From NCBI GenBank assembly GCA_002633005.1, contig NMRA01000054.1, forward strand, positions 879,038 through 943,037: 64,000 nt of DNA, in the 5' to 3' direction. Positions within the stretch are counted from its first letter, which is position 1; every line of letters begins with the position of its first letter. Below are positions 1 through 14,300 of this stretch, in pieces. A program made the position numbers and the translations under genes. The notes under the pieces were generated by a model. That model had not been told where the DNA came from. It was given only the letters and a program-made list of their open reading frames with translations, and ran no database searches. The DNA comes from Phoronis australis (Eukaryota; Phoronida; Phoronidae).

Positions 1-1617
1 TAAATATCCACTTTTGCGGTAGATTTGCTGGACGCATTCTCTAATGGTCAGTGAATGATTCCGTCTGAAATGAACAGCGCAACGTTAATACAATTGCCGC
101 AACATGGAGTTGTGCAGTTAAGAGGACTTGAACAGCTCAGGAACATACACAGTACAAGCCATAAATATTCAGAAACGATGACCCGGAATTCCCTATCACG
201 ACAACACGGCTGAGCAATCTTCTCTCGTGACCGAGAATAAAGGGGAAATAACAGGAAAGTAAATAAGGTGGCTAAGCCATTCTGTAATTAAGAATTTTGT
301 TGGTAGTTATTGTATACTTGTCTTGGACTGCATCTATGAATTCTTGAAATTAAGTCTGAATGCCAAGGATCTCACAAAAGTATCACACATTACCTAAAGA
401 ATCTTTAGTAATCAATGTGAATACCACGAAGAGTCTTACAAGGAAGTGATGGTGAAGTGTTTTGATTCCTCAAGTTTTCCACAGAGAGAGAAAAAGCGCA
501 CTACTTTGTTGTCAAAAGACAAGATATAGTTTGTTCACTTGTTTCCTTGGCAAAGTGCTCTACTGTCAACAAAGCTTCAAAGTCTTAACAGTGTGTTGTT
601 TACAATGCTGCTGCACCACATAAATTTTTATGCCCTTCAGTATGTGGACCAAAGTGATCGCAGCCAGCACAGTCACATGATATCAATAACAAACATCAAT
701 CATTTTGTTCTAGACTGATACTTGTGCAGCCTACAAACACGTGAATATCACGAAGACTGTACTATTGTTGTTCAATAATTAACCACAGACACACCACACA
801 GAATACAAAATCAAGCCATGAGGTCAGAAACACTGACCATGCAGTACTAGTGACTCTTGCCTGCCATCTGACAGTTGAGTGACATTGGAGGTCAGTTTAG
901 ACAAGAGGTGCAGCTGGTGGTGTAAATGAACACGTGCCTTACAAGGACTAATGTACTTTGCAATCATCAGTAAACTGCGGGTTGACTGATGTCACAAGAA
1001 AAACAGAATAAGGCCAACATAATCATTTTCAACATGATGATCACCCAGTTCATATGTACAAATAATTCATTAAAATATATTTACATAACATCAAGCAGAG
1101 TACGAGCAAAGACGAGTACAACACCCCTATCCTCACTAACATCCACTTGTCCCAGCATGGAAAGGAACACCATGGCCAAAACCACCCAAACGGTCAACAA
1201 CCAACCACAAGACCTGTATGACTGATTAGAAACCAGGTGTAACCATTGTTTATTCCTGCCTGAACCAGCTTGATCTGGTTCAACAACTGTAAATTATTAA
1301 CACTCCCTAACACTTCCCATCCTCATTACTATGTTATTGTACTTTCTCATAATAAACACTTAAATAAAACCATGTAAGGGTATGTGACACTGGTCACAAC
1401 TCTTTTCAATGGTGACAAGCCAATCCCCATTGCCTAGGGAAATTATTATGCAAGTGCAAAATTTCCACTCCATTCTATAATGACCCCAAACTGCATGAAA
1501 ACAAACAGTAAGAAATAGGTCATGAGAAGGTCAAAGGGTCAATTACTTACTTCTGATCTAATTGTAATCTTGTTTTCACAAACCAAATTGGATTTGTGAG
1601 AGTGGATGTAGCAAAAC
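1..1617 (-). CDS. SLC25A33/36-type mitochondrial pyrimidine nucleotide carrier (partial, two exons)
   Basis: Two minus-strand exons are visible: 1551-1617 and 64 down to 1, the second cut by the window edge. The first reads FATSTLTNPIWFVKTRLQLD and holds the carrier signature P-x-[DE/W]-x-[VI]-K-T-R-x-Q in the form PIWFVKTRLQ. The Trp variant (NPIW) is typical of the SLC25A33/A36 subfamily, which moves pyrimidine nucleotides across the mitochondrial inner membrane. The second exon starts with RNHSLTIRECVQQIYRKSGY, matching the matrix loop that follows in human SLC25A36 (FECVRKVYQTDGLKGFYRG). The codon split agrees: the first ends in two bases and the second supplies one. Acceptors are TTTTTTACAG and TTCATTTCAG; the donor is GTAAGT. 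The intron is about 1.5 kb. I could not find the upstream exons between 1.6 and 5.3 kb, so a retained fragment is possible. Confidence 0.8.
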
Positions 1618-2979
1618 CTGTAAAAAATTGTGAAGTTACTGCACAAGTGACAAATATTAACCTGAAACAGTATAGTGCAATCAGTCGGTATAAATAAACC
1701 TATAACAGATACTCATGTATAGCGTGTTATGTGTTGCAAAATTCAATGTTATCAACATTTATGTTTCATGAGATTATATGTATTCAATGTTCATTACTAT
1801 TGTATTCAATGTTTTGAAAATTTCTGTTCGATGTTAATATATGTATTCAATCTGCTTCATATTTGTGTTCGATAATGTCAAGTTTTCGTTCGATGTTTTC
1901 CGGTTATATTCGATAATGGAACTCTGGGTAAAAGTTGAAACGACGGCTGTGATTCGTCAGCTCTTTTTCACGCTAAGGGGGGGGCCTGGGCTCCCCCCAA
2001 ATCCGCCTATGAGATGCAAGGCCTCAACCGTAGCGGACCTTGTTGACTTTGCTGGTGGTTTGTTGGCTGGTCAGGGCCAGAACCGAGTTCCTCACGAAAT
2101 CGCGCATCAACAGACGGGCGTATAAATAGGCACCTATCTGTTGCGTCGTTTCATAATACCCATAATTCCGTTATTGAACATATGAAACGAAAACAACTCG
2201 ATTTCCATCCCACGGCTAGGTGTTACGGGAATCTTTATTTACGTTTACATTACTCAAATAATGATTGTCAATGTACAACTTCTGCCCTGACGGTGCTGTG
2301 GCCAAAGCGGAACCCGCGGAATTCGCGGCCCCGACGAGTAAGTAGATTTGCAGTTTCGTGGCTAATTCACCAACATTATCACGTGCACATTACTTTGGCT
2401 CACTAGTATAGTATTTTCTTGACTCGAAGTTTAGTTTCCACTAAAGTTTGGCTGGTTTATGTTCGTAATGTCTGATCAGTTTCCGAGCCACTGGTCGGGA
2501 TAACTCAAGTCAATCCGGTCGGCCGCGATGGGCCTGATCGGTCTCCAAGCCACTGGCCAGGATAACGAGCGTTTTGTGTTTAGAACTCAAAAAATCACAA
2601 GTCCAAACAACACAGATCTAGGTTCTCCTGTATGTATCTCACGGAAAATACTTCGAAATTATCTCCGAACAGACCCCAAACTCCTGCTGCGTACCTTATT
2701 AGCCTGCCGAACTTTGTAGGCTACGGTGTGTCCAAATACCAATAAATTCGTAAAAGCGAAATAAAACAACACGTTTTTATAAGAACTCGGTGTATTTTTA
2801 AGGGTTTTACATCGAAGTTTGATGATTTCTTGGTGTTAAACGATGACTTCAAGCGATAAGCTGACACCAGTAACCCGTGTTGTGAACTGCTGAAGAGACT
2901 GCATGTGAAACCGATGACGTCATTGGATAATTTCAACACCTCCTTCTGCCGTCAGGTGCCAGGTATCGCAACCCTACGT

Positions 2980-3070
2980 GTAAACTATATTCGGAAAGTT
3001 TGATGATCGAACCGGCTACTTAACGACGTCGAGTCGACACTGACTTACCTTTTGAACTTTCCATGTTAGA
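2980..3070 (+). repeat. Dispersed short repeat, copy A
   Basis: The segment with AAAGTTTGATGATCGAACCG and GACGTCGAGTCGACACTGAC recurs as an imperfect reverse complement at 10002-10090. About 90 bp are shared with scattered mismatches. No terminal repeats were resolved; it is probably part of a MITE or SINE family. Confidence 0.6.
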
Positions 3071-4190
3071 GGTCACTGTTGAAGGAGTGTGGGAGGTGAA
3101 TACGGAAAACAATATCACATGGCCGTATTGCACTCTACTGATTCAATGCGTATTGGATGAAGAATCTTGCGAATTAGTCTCGCTAATACTCTTAAACAAG
3201 TGCATGTACATGTATTTAGTTTGCAACTTAATTTTAAACACTTAGTTAACTTTGTGTCACTGTTGCAAATTGTTGACATTTCCACTGGTTTTAGAGGAAA
3301 GGTTAATGCATGGTTTAAGACAATCAAAACAGTATATATCATTCAGGTAAGGTTTAATTATTAAAATTGTACATATTCTGTCTGTCCTTTACGAATATGA
3401 AAACATTAAAAGCAGTTTTTGATCAGTTAGTCGTTGAACTGGACTTTTTCTTGGTATTCCTCCTAGTTAGTGAACCTAACAGAGGGTTATCTGAGTTATA
3501 ATCTGAAAATGCACTGTCGAAGTCACTATAAAATGTTTTACATCGCCAAGATTATGTGCCTTTTATTGAGAACAATGCGGGTGCCTTGAGGCATGCGTCT
3601 GTATAAAGGACACCCGCCTATAAGCCAAACTTAGGAGCATGCGTTTATATGCAAAACAATTGAACAAATGTTTTTTGAAAATACGTATTATTTTGGTTGC
3701 AGGCTCATGGGCTTAAATAAACTTATTTAACAAGTTAGTGTTACGATTAAATGCATTTTTATTTAAATTCTGTTTGTCGTTAGTCAAGTAATAAGATAAA
3801 CAGTAATTATAAGCAGAATATTTCAAATGTTCAGTACCTCTTCAAAGTCTAAACTACATTTAACGTGACACGCAATATATCAAAGTTGACACCGTTTCTG
3901 TTCCGTGTCGTATGATGTCGCCACTGAGCAATCTCGTACAAAATTTACAAAATGGACGGAGTAGCTAGACTTTATTTCCGGTACTGCTAATACAGTACTA
4001 CGGCTGCACATAAAGAGCCGGTACACAGATAGAAGTTTATTGAAGACGTTGGCATAGCATTATACGTGAAATGTGTTCCTGTCGACAATTACGTTTGTTA
4101 CTGCGAAAATCCATTGAAACGGAACTAAAATATAGCGGAACTTTATCTGTACAATTGCTCAAGTACCCCCTGAGGAATGCCCCTTAATAG

Positions 4191-4522
4191 GGACGGAAAG
4201 TGATTAAGTCGCCCTCCAAGCAACTATTCCAAATAAGAGACAAGCAATATGGCGCTGCATGTTCCCTTGCACCATTCAACATATTTGTTCCAAACAGTAA
4301 CAGTCAACAAAACAAAGTTTTTGAAAACTGAAGCTCGAGCCACAGCATCTGTTTACTTTGACATTAGCATATTGGTCACGTGTTTTCTAAAACAGGTTTT
4401 AATTGGTCATTTTCTAGTTACAGCTTTTTATCTCAATCAATTTCCAATAGAGAAGTGGTTGGGGTTACAATCAAGATGACGAAATCTATAGACTGCACCA
4501 GGTGACATCAAACTTTCCGTCC
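4191..4522. mobile_element. Possible MITE bounded by an 11-bp inverted repeat
   Basis: GGACGGAAAGT at 4191-4201 is matched by ACTTTCCGTCC at 4512-4522. The 332-bp interval has no convincing coding capacity and no clear target-site duplication, so the call rests on the inverted repeat alone. Confidence 0.3.
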
Positions 4523-5301
4523 TCACTGTACTATAGTGATTAACAATAGTACCCTATGCCTACAAAGTCTTCGTTGAAGCTAATATCGCAACCACGCCAA
4601 CGAAGTCATTTCTGGTGGATAAATGTACTGTCGCGTTGATAGAAAACGGCTAAAACTGTGGATTATTAATAACTTCAAGAGCAGCCAGAAGTGACACGTT
4701 AGCATCTACCCGAAAAAAGTGGTGTAAAACAGTTTCAATATCTTCTTGTGCCTCCTATTCATACTGTTTTTGTAGCTCAGTTTCGTAGCATCTGAAGCGT
4801 GTGAGTTTCGTTGACTTTCGACGGATGTTTGACATATTAATTTCCTTGACTTCGTTCCTCCGTCGCTCAAGCACAAGTTTCTTTTCTCCTGTGTTCGCAT
4901 TGTTTCCGTTGCTCCACCGTTAACACTGGAACTCTGTAATGCGAGATCGTGTTTAGCACCCTCATTGTCCTGTGGACCAGAGTCAGATCTATCTATACGA
5001 GGGTACTCATATTCACAGAGGAGCAAAACACTCTCAGCCAGATTTACATCCGACGTTGTTTTGTTTTTCTATCACCAAGATCAATCAAGCGCAGAGAAAG
5101 AGTTTGGCTTTAGTGGACAAAGGTTTTTCAATCTCAAAACTGTTAATGTAACTAAGTGAGCAGAAGACCACTCGTACCCATGTGAAATATGAACAACTGC
5201 TTCTGGAGAGCGAACAAAAATCTGCATCCACAGTTCTTGCAGTATCGACTGTTTTGCTGTGCGTTTTAAGTGCTTGAAACGTCACAAACTTCACGAGTCT
5301 C

Positions 5302-8300
5302 TCAAACTCCAGTCAACACGCCTGTGAAAGACGATCCCGTCTTAACGATAACTGATGACTTGGATGAATTATGTACGAATACTGACGTAAACTGCATTGC
5401 CTGTAAAATAGCAAATAGACAGTGCTTTATGAAATCAGGGTTCGTCAACGCAAACTTTGAGAATTCTCTCCGTCACAAAAATGGTTTCGATTTAGACTTA
5501 TTAGCTTTCAAGCATAATTTCTATCACAGTGCTCGTTAAGGTTATCCCTCCATGAGAACGGTTAAATTCAAACCCTGGACAAAATGTTGCCCTCGGATTT
5601 TCGTTTACGATTGGCGTATACGACTAACTGAAGTGAGTGGACAATTTTACTAGTTAAATATCGTACACGATTTGTTGTTTTAGTTGCATGTCACCCTGTC
5701 TAGTTGGCTAAAATAACGAAACACGAACAAGTCTTTCTATTCTTATAAAATAGGTAAAACTGGTCTTACCCGATAGGATTTTTTTTGTTGCCGAAAACGT
5801 ACAAAACTTCAACAGGAAAATCGTCGATTTTAAATGGGGTTGGCGTACCTTGGTGTTCGCAGCGCAAGGACTTCCATTCGAAAATAGGCCAGTCGCGTTA
5901 CACAACAATGACAGTTTCCCGCGAGCACATCGCAGATCAGCTATTGGTTTCATTGGTTCATCATTTAAGAATTCGAAATATGTTTAAAGGGACAGTTAAA
6001 CAAGTGAAATGTACACTCAGGGCATTGTAGGCCAATCACTGCGTGTTACTTTACTATACGAGACCTCAGAAATAGTACGCAAAGATCACTTGACCTAGCA
6101 GCTTCACAATCTCGTCTACGTCACATTTAGCACATGAGACGACGTACCTTTAATTCTAGGATGCCATTTACGTGAATTGTAAATATTTTGCTATTTGACT
6201 CCAATCCTGAGATAAACATGAGCGACCTGAAAAGACATAGGGTATATCATGTGTCCTCACTGTGACATTGGGTGAAATGGTATAGGGTATATCAAGGTAT
6301 CCTTAATGTGGCAATGAGTAAAAAGACATCTAAGCTATATCATAGTGTCAGGCTAGTAAGAAAGACAAAGGGTAGTGGCAGGTGAATAAAAAGACACAGA
6401 GTATATAAGGAGCCCTCATAACTTATTATTTTTATCTGGAGATTTCAATAAAAGTGTATTTTCCAAAATGCGTTCTGTATTAACCAAAACAAGCCACGTA
6501 ATGTTATAAAATAATGATCGTAAGAATTTTGCGGTTTAGGGCCTTGAATGTAGAAATAATATCGGAATATCCAAAATGTTATCTTTGCAACCACCTTTAA
6601 TTCATTAAAGAACATTTTTGAGGATTAATCATTTCTTTGATGAGTTGAAAGCGGACATTTTTGGATCTCTATGTAGATGTAGATAAAAAGTCAAAGAATG
6701 TGAAAGATATTTAACTGACTGACTATACGTAGTAACGATGTTTAACCTTTTTCAGACCAACTCTATAGTAGACTACGTTTTGGTCATAACTACTCACGGC
6801 TTGTATCAATCTCGCGTCAGCGCCGCCAGTGCATATCGTTGTGATGGGCTTGTATCTTCGTTGAATATAATAGACAGGGCGTTATGCATGACGTGTTTCG
6901 ACCATGCTCATTCGATTTCCGTAATAGTGTACATGTATGTTGCAACAAACAAGATAACGACACACGGTAAGGGAGAACTTCGAATCGAATGAGTATGGTT
7001 TCGACAATAAGCTGTTTTGTTAGTTCATACTAAAAAAAAACTTACGTGTTAGTGTCGCATTTTGTGTTGATGCATATAAGAACTCGTATGTATTCTCTTC
7101 TGCTGATTCGTCTCTTCCCTTTACTTCTTGGAATCCCAATATGCAGCGACGTGGTTAACTGATAAATACCATCCACGGGAGCAGTGAAACGGCCTACGTC
7201 AGCATTGAAAGCCTTGCCTCTATCAAATGATCCATCGCCAAACGGCTGTAACAGAATTCTATTAAAATTATAACAGCTTGAACCCGTGCCACTTAACGTT
7301 CGGTATTAGTATCTATGCTAAACTTAATAACACAGAGTCATCTAGATGAGTGGCATGCTCGCACCCAGGTGGGCTCGGGGGACTCGGCGAACGAACCCCC
7401 CCCCCCTTTGATGAAGTGGGCAAAAAGGTACGCCTTAGAGAAACAAAAACTCCGAAAAAGTAGAAAACGAGACAAAAATCCCCTAAAAAGGCGGAACAAC
7501 AAAAATTGGCCACATGCACAATTCATAGCTTTGATTGTACCCCGTAAATCTTAGTAAAAGGTCCACATTCTCAAAAATTCGAGCTCCCCTCCCCCCATTT
7601 TTAAGCTGGGTGAGCGCATGAGTGGAAGTGTGCAATGTTAATAACCCTGTAACATTCAGTCCCATCCCATTGGTTGGAAGATGGGAAATTCTCACAGCGT
7701 AACCATTTTTGACACCAGGATTTCTGCTTTGTCACCACAGCCATGCAAAATTCTTTCCAATGGAGTTGTTGACCCACAAAATATAGGTAATTAAACCTTT
7801 TTGAATTTTCACTCTATCACATTCCACTCTCCAGTTATAATAGTCATCTGCAAATTTGACGGCCATTTTGTCCATACACCGCTTTTGTGCTTTAAATTCG
7901 AACTTGTAGGCATATTTAAAAATGCAAATGCGGCTCTCTTCATAATAAGAATTTCCAGTCCGAAAGGGCGATTCTGGCACGTCTTACCACCCAGTAGGCC
8001 TGTAGTCGAGACCAAAGTACTGGATATTTCAATTCATTTTAAATCAAAAATTATTAGTCCGAGCTATCTGAGAATTTTCGCACGTACGAAGTTACATAAA
8101 AGAAACTTGGGCAAGCCCATAATTTAGAGTTATGCGATTCTTGCTGCTTAAAGGAGAATCCATCAGCAATTTAGCACCTTTAGGCTGTGAGCTGTTGCTT
8201 GCTCTCTGTTGCAGCGTGGTCGATAATTCATATTTTTGTTAAATTAAAAACTTCTTTGTCTTAGAATGACCTCTGTGTCCTCCAGCGCCCGCCAGCATTC

Positions 8301-11300
8301 CTGAATCCGTAGACTTTTATGACTTACTGATGTTATGGTTGTTTACAACAGAGATCCAAACCAATACTATGAGTATGTGCATCGATCGTACGGAATTCCG
8401 TGGGTATCATGAAGTTAAAATCGAACCGGACGTGTTTTTCGTAGACGGACGCGAGAATTTCGCGAAAACTTGAGATTACGCAAGACTTTCCGAGATATCG
8501 CTACAAGCGAAGCAACCGACCACACTAGCGTCATTCACTAGATTCTTGCGTTTACGAACTCAGCCCCGAGCTGATGACCAGCTAAGAAATGTCGACAAGT
8601 CAGTGAAACTCGGCTACCCCATACTGCCTTCCTTCAAATGCACACAAGGTTTTCATTCAAGCACCGTTCACATTGTCATCAAGAACCAAAAATACCAGCA
8701 CACGGCAAGTTAAATGTAAAAGTCCAAGAAAACGAGGTTACCATGTTTAATCTATTTCTGACGATTAAGTTAAGATAACAATATCCTTGTGACAATTTGG
8801 TAAACACAATTGGCCATTTGCTTGGCACGTCGATACTGAAGCGCCACATTACAGAGCGCTGTTTGTCTTCAAGACACAAATACATCCTTACCCTCAAATA
8901 ATTCCCTAGCTCCTTGAAGTCCCGTTTCAATACGAGTACATCTTCTTTAATCTGAGAATGAAAGCCTGCTTTTACTACAGGAATCACCGTGAGCTCGTCG
9001 TTCCAAGGGTAGGTGGCGAATAATGTCGATTGGTTGAGATGCTTCACACGACATCCGGGACACTGGAACCATGTACAAGAACATTGCAGCAGTTTCACAT
9101 GGAATCATTGCGAGTTTTAGCGGAATTCCATTTGCAACGAAACAAACACCAAATTAGTAGACGCTTTATCCAAAAAAAATTCAAAAGAAGGTCGTAGGCG
9201 AGCATGGTTGTTAACCCGAATGTTTACGGTACTTACTCTCGCAGCCAATAGCTGTTGCGCGCGCACCTCAGCAGCATCGCGCACCATCTCCCGGAACTCG
9301 TCCAATAAGACGTCTTTCGTTACAACTGCCCCTGGAGGCCCCGGTGGCCCAGCAGGTCCTGGGAGACCACGGGGGCCACGCAGACCTGGCTGAAAGTGTA
9401 AAAACATAAACAGTGTTTTGTTCTGTTTTGTGTTTACATGTACGTGCCTCAGCGAAATACACCAGAGATGAACGTACACAGACCATTGATGTAGAAAGAT
9501 TTAAAATACTTCTTTAAATTGTAATAAAATTGTATTTAAATCAATGATTGTGGGCATAGCCTTACCAGCTGGTTTTTGTGTCGTTTGCTTTTCTTCTGTT
9601 TCTTTAACTGCCGCTGTTTGTCCGAGCGTTTGACGAAACGTAGCCATGACCGTGCCGGGTTGTGTTCTCCGGTTTCTTCCTGTGAAAGGAGACATGGATT
9701 AAACTAGATCATATCAATACGGTACGAACTCTGGTCTTAAAAAATGAAATCTCAGACAGGGTGCAGATGAAAGTGCTATCGTCGGCCAATATTCGGTATG
9801 TCACAGGAGTGGTCATGACTTTTGACGTTGCAAAATTGTCTAGGAGCGGGTTTTAGGCACAGAAGAGGAACTCTCCGATCCTTCAGAAACGCTTTTTATC
9901 ATTTTGTGTTTTATTCCATACACGTTGAATAAGTTGAGTGCAATACTGCCACGTGGTACTGTTTTCGGTATTGCACTCTCGGGACTACTTTAGTAGTGCC
10001 CTCTGACGTGGAAATTTCAAAAGGTAGGTCAATGTCGACTCGACGTCGTTATCCGGCTCGATCATCAAACTTTCCCAAAATAGTTTAAAGTGATAAAGTT
10101 ACATCAGTATAAATAACACATGCAACCAGGTCCCATACAAAATTGATATTACATAACACTTGTCGCACTTTTATTTACTAAATATTGTATCGTCTGCAAC
10201 TCAGGCACGATTCCTCGCTAACTACAATGTTAAATATTCTTGTTATTTAATTATTTTCAGAAAATTTTACAACTTCAATATACAATTACCGTTGTTTCCA
10301 TCTTTGTTATCTTGTCTCAAGCAATAAATCGTTATATTCAATATTGCTTTCTTTAATTAGAGTAAACTTGTTAACATAACGCGCAAGCACATACATATAG
10401 GTTGTGATCTGTCATGTGATATGCCGAAGAAATAACAGAAATTAAGAGTTCGAAGTGTATGGGATAAATACCACTCGACCTTATTCCGCGTATCAACCTC
10501 GACCTTCGGTCTGGGTCGATATGCGAAATAATGTCTCGTGGATTATTGTTTCATCTTCGCCACTCTCGGTACGTTTTGCGTATGTATTCCTAATGACCTT
10601 AGATAAAGACTTTTACTATTTCTGTTGTTGCTTTTGTCGCCGACGACGGCGAAACGACGACAGCAATGATGAACATGACAACAACGCTGACGAGTGGCAA
10701 ATTTAAACAATAAATAAGCAACAGCTTCGGGAACCGGGGGCAAAATTAGGCCCCGCGTAGTAGTCACAGAGAATCCATTGAAACTTGTTTCGATTGATGA
10801 GGTGAAAACTGTCACTGGCGATCGGGGGAGCTCGACAATCGTGACGACGGGGTGCGGCAACTCAGCATTGTGACGTCCGGGGCCTGTGGTCGGTTTTAGG
10901 GACTCATATAAGTTCCTCAAGTCTTTTGCGTATTTGTTTTGTTCTTTACTCACACATGTATTATTTTTCTATCATTTTATTCTTATTATGATCTCCTCTT
11001 TAACTAAATGACAGTTTATAATAATATAGCTAAAAACTGAGCCCTTCCTTAATTCAATCAAAATAATTAGGGACTTAGTACTTAAATTAGGGGCGTTACA
11101 TGGAAAAATCCCAACATATTTTCAATAATATTGAGAATTCAATGTAGAATTTACCCTCGATTTGTATCAAAAACAAAAATTGCCTCAGTACTGAGACTCA
11201 AACAGCATAAGAAAACAACCAATGTTTTCACAAGTCCACAAATACGAAGTAGATTTAGGGAACTTAGTTGAGTCCCTATTTGGGACTGTTTCATGCAACC

Positions 11301-14300
11301 GGGCACTGGAGCTCTCCGGATAACTGTGGTGATGGGGGAAGTAGATAATTACGGAGGAACCTCAAATCATTGGGAACATCAATAGCTTTTGAGTCAGCGC
11401 TTAAATATTTTATTGCCCCTTATATGGGTGACGGGTATGTGTCCGTCCCTCAAGATTTGGTGTCGAGAATTCTTTCATTTGTCCCTATCTATATACAATT
11501 ATGGGTCCTGTAGAATAAATGAAAGTATATTTTATAGAAGATATAAAAATATCACGACATTAGGAGGAGGCATTTTATTGTAACTGAAATGATTATTGAC
11601 TCAACGATCTCGCACTCTATGGAGGTACTGCAAACTTATCCCGCGGACCTCCTCTGAGAGTCGTAGATCAAAAGATCACCCATCTCCGTCAGTCCGGAGC
11701 CAAATAAGAAACCAGTGGTTGTTCATGTCAACATAAAGACCCTAAATATTTAGTTTAATCTTAACCTATTGCCATGTTAAATTTGATAACAATTTGTGTA
11801 TTACTTAAGTAAACAGATAACCTGACTTGTTCACACTGCTAGCGTGAATTAGGAACAATCTTATCTGATAAAGGATCACTAAACTACCACAAATACCGGT
11901 AACTTTTCGCACCTTAGTATTTGGTGAAACTTTTCTCGTACTCTTGATACACACTTGATTGCTGGTGCTCAAGTATCAGAGACCCAAATAAGATAATAGT
12001 AGAATGTAATACGTGTGTGTTGAACCGAATGCTACGAAAGAATTTGGTATTTGCTTTAGTAGACATCCTTTCTACACTCAGCTGCACCCATTTGACAACG
12101 TAGCTCCATTGTCTGTTAGCTTTTCTTCTAAAACACTTCATTGGGGTCAAGGAGTCTCGGCCATGTACCGTCCCTCCTAGCATAACCAGCAACATTTCAT
12201 GGCTTTCGCGAAAGTCCTTGTGGTCCCCCCCCCTTCGTGACATCCTAAATCCGCCAGTGTATCGCACTTCTTACAGGCCACTCTTGTCTCGCTGTGTTAC
12301 CTAAAAGTTCTTCTCTTATTTTTGATGTCATTTTTTAAAATTTCATCACAAGATAATGAAATTCTTGTTTTGCAGGACTCCGAGGAGAGCTATCAACTAA
12401 ATGGCCTACTTCTTGTAGCGCTTGGCAAGAATGTAATCAATAGCGAACGTCACAGGGGATGGTGACATGGGTGTTTACTCCACTGACTGAGACCACCGTG
12501 GATTCAAGCATATCAATGCGTCTTCTAAAAATAGTACCTCAACATTTGATCTTCCTATTATGATGTTATTGGCATTAGATACGTGCAACTGGTCGAGGAT
12601 GTACAGCGATTATTTTTCACCCATCACGAGATTTGAGCAGGAAGTCGTGTTGTCAGCAGCCGACAGGGGAAACATATAATTCCCGAATGATAATAACACT
12701 TCAAACAATTTATTATTATCACTATACTTTTGCATGTATGATCACGAGAAATTCAACTTCAGTTTTTCCTCAGTCGTGCTTCCTGTCATGATTGCTAAAA
12801 TCGTGCTTTCTGCGTCAAAATTACATGCGCCCATACATAAATGCGTGTATACACACATACATACAAACAAGCAGGCAGACATACAAACATACGTACAAAC
12901 ATGAACTAAATGTATATCACACCTGCTGAAAATCCCTTTGTACATTTTGTATCTACTCGGTCATTTTATAGTCATCGCTCTAGTACATGTCATCATCTTA
13001 TTTGTTTGCTTATGTAACAGTTATTTTATTTTATTATGTGACGTATTTATTTATGTAATTACACATTAATGTATGTAATTACGTATGTATCTATTTAATA
13101 TTTAATAACTTATTCCTGATTTGTTAAACGTACTACATAGGACAGATCACGATGGAAATATGTTACTCTACACATCGATTGTCATTTCTTCATTTATTTT
13201 TTTACTTTCCTCGGTCATATTTGCAGTCCTTATTTTTGTTTTACTTTTTTGTCTATTTCAATTAGTCTTTGTCCAGTTGTCCAGCGTTTTATTATTTTCG
13301 TTGCGTTGTATTGTATGTCTTTTGTTTGTGATCATTCGATGTCACAAAAATCAATAAAAAATGCAAAGATAGACACTGAACCATGAGCAAATTTTCGGCA
13401 CTCAGCATCTTTAATGGATTAACCCTTGACACTAATGACTGTTCCAAACTATACCTTGTGTCCCTCCAAATGCAGTTACACACTGAGCGTGGGATTTTGC
13501 TTTGGCTGTGGTCATTTATGTATATTCTCCTCGCGCAATGTTGATCACACTGTTTTCAATATAAGCAACCGTCTTGACTACGACGCTCAGTCTGACAACC
13601 ACCATGTAGAGACAACGATTCATTAAGACATTTTTTGAAAATCTCCCACGATGTAAAAAATATTGCTAAAAGCGAGTGTCTGGAATTCCACGTCATAAAT
13701 GTTACATGAAATGCGACTGCTATATCAAGACCATCTCTGGCACTTCGCAAAACAACACTTGGTTATTTATAGCGAGGGACTCTCTAATCATCACGTAGAG
13801 AAACCAAAGAGATCACGAATGCTAAATTAGAGTTTAGCGCGGTTTTAATTTGAATCAGGTTATGTTTAATGAAGTCGTTTATGTTTTAATGTAATACATG
13901 TGATTAATGTTTTCATTTCCATAGACGCCCGACGCGTGTAGCACTCTCAAATGTATGATTGTCGTGAAGAACCTTCACTGCGATTTATCAACCTTCTCAG
14001 ATCAACAAGGATTGGTGTGTTGTTGTGAGTCAAACAGGAGTGGATCAGATAATCAGAAACTACAAACACGGCAACAAGCAGCAGTATCAAATAAAAGTGA
14101 GAATTCCGAGCCAGGGATTACAAAGTCAGAATTAACCCAATCAGTTCAACAGAAAGTAAAAGCTAACAAACCATCCTTAATAGATGGTCTGTATCAACAA
14201 TCGCTACTTGTAGGCAAACAAGCAGGAATTGTTTGGGACAAACATTCTTTTACCTCCATGAGCCTGTATTTTAGTTGGCAGTGTAAATATTTCTTTGACT

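Larger units (their letters stand above)
1618..5301. other. Region between the SLC25 exon and the CTRP12-like gene
   Basis: No convincing coding exon was found on either strand. The right part, below 5302, is presumably 3' UTR of the CTRP12-like gene on the minus strand. It holds a fragment of a short repeat (2980-3070) that recurs inverted near 10 kb, an inverted-repeat pair around 4191-4522, and near 1971-2020 a C/G-run followed by CAAATCCGCCTATG, which resembles one end of the hAT-like MITE seen at 23.6 kb. Confidence 0.5.

Noticed and set aside
1094-1220. Minus-strand hydrophobic frame (WLLTVWVVLAMVFLSMLG) after an acceptor-like site
   Set aside because: It lies inside the intron of the SLC25 gene, does not fit that protein, and has no partner exon.
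6890-7017. [15 protein letters not shown] frame just after the fifth CTRP12 exon, looking like the next C1q strand
   Set aside because: Would need a 34-nt intron; the real exon ([16 protein letters not shown] at 6148-6226) fits in phase and sequence.
10543-10953. 136-codon minus-strand frame in the first CTRP12 intron
   Set aside because: Exons on both sides are in phase without it; no motif and no clear splice borders.
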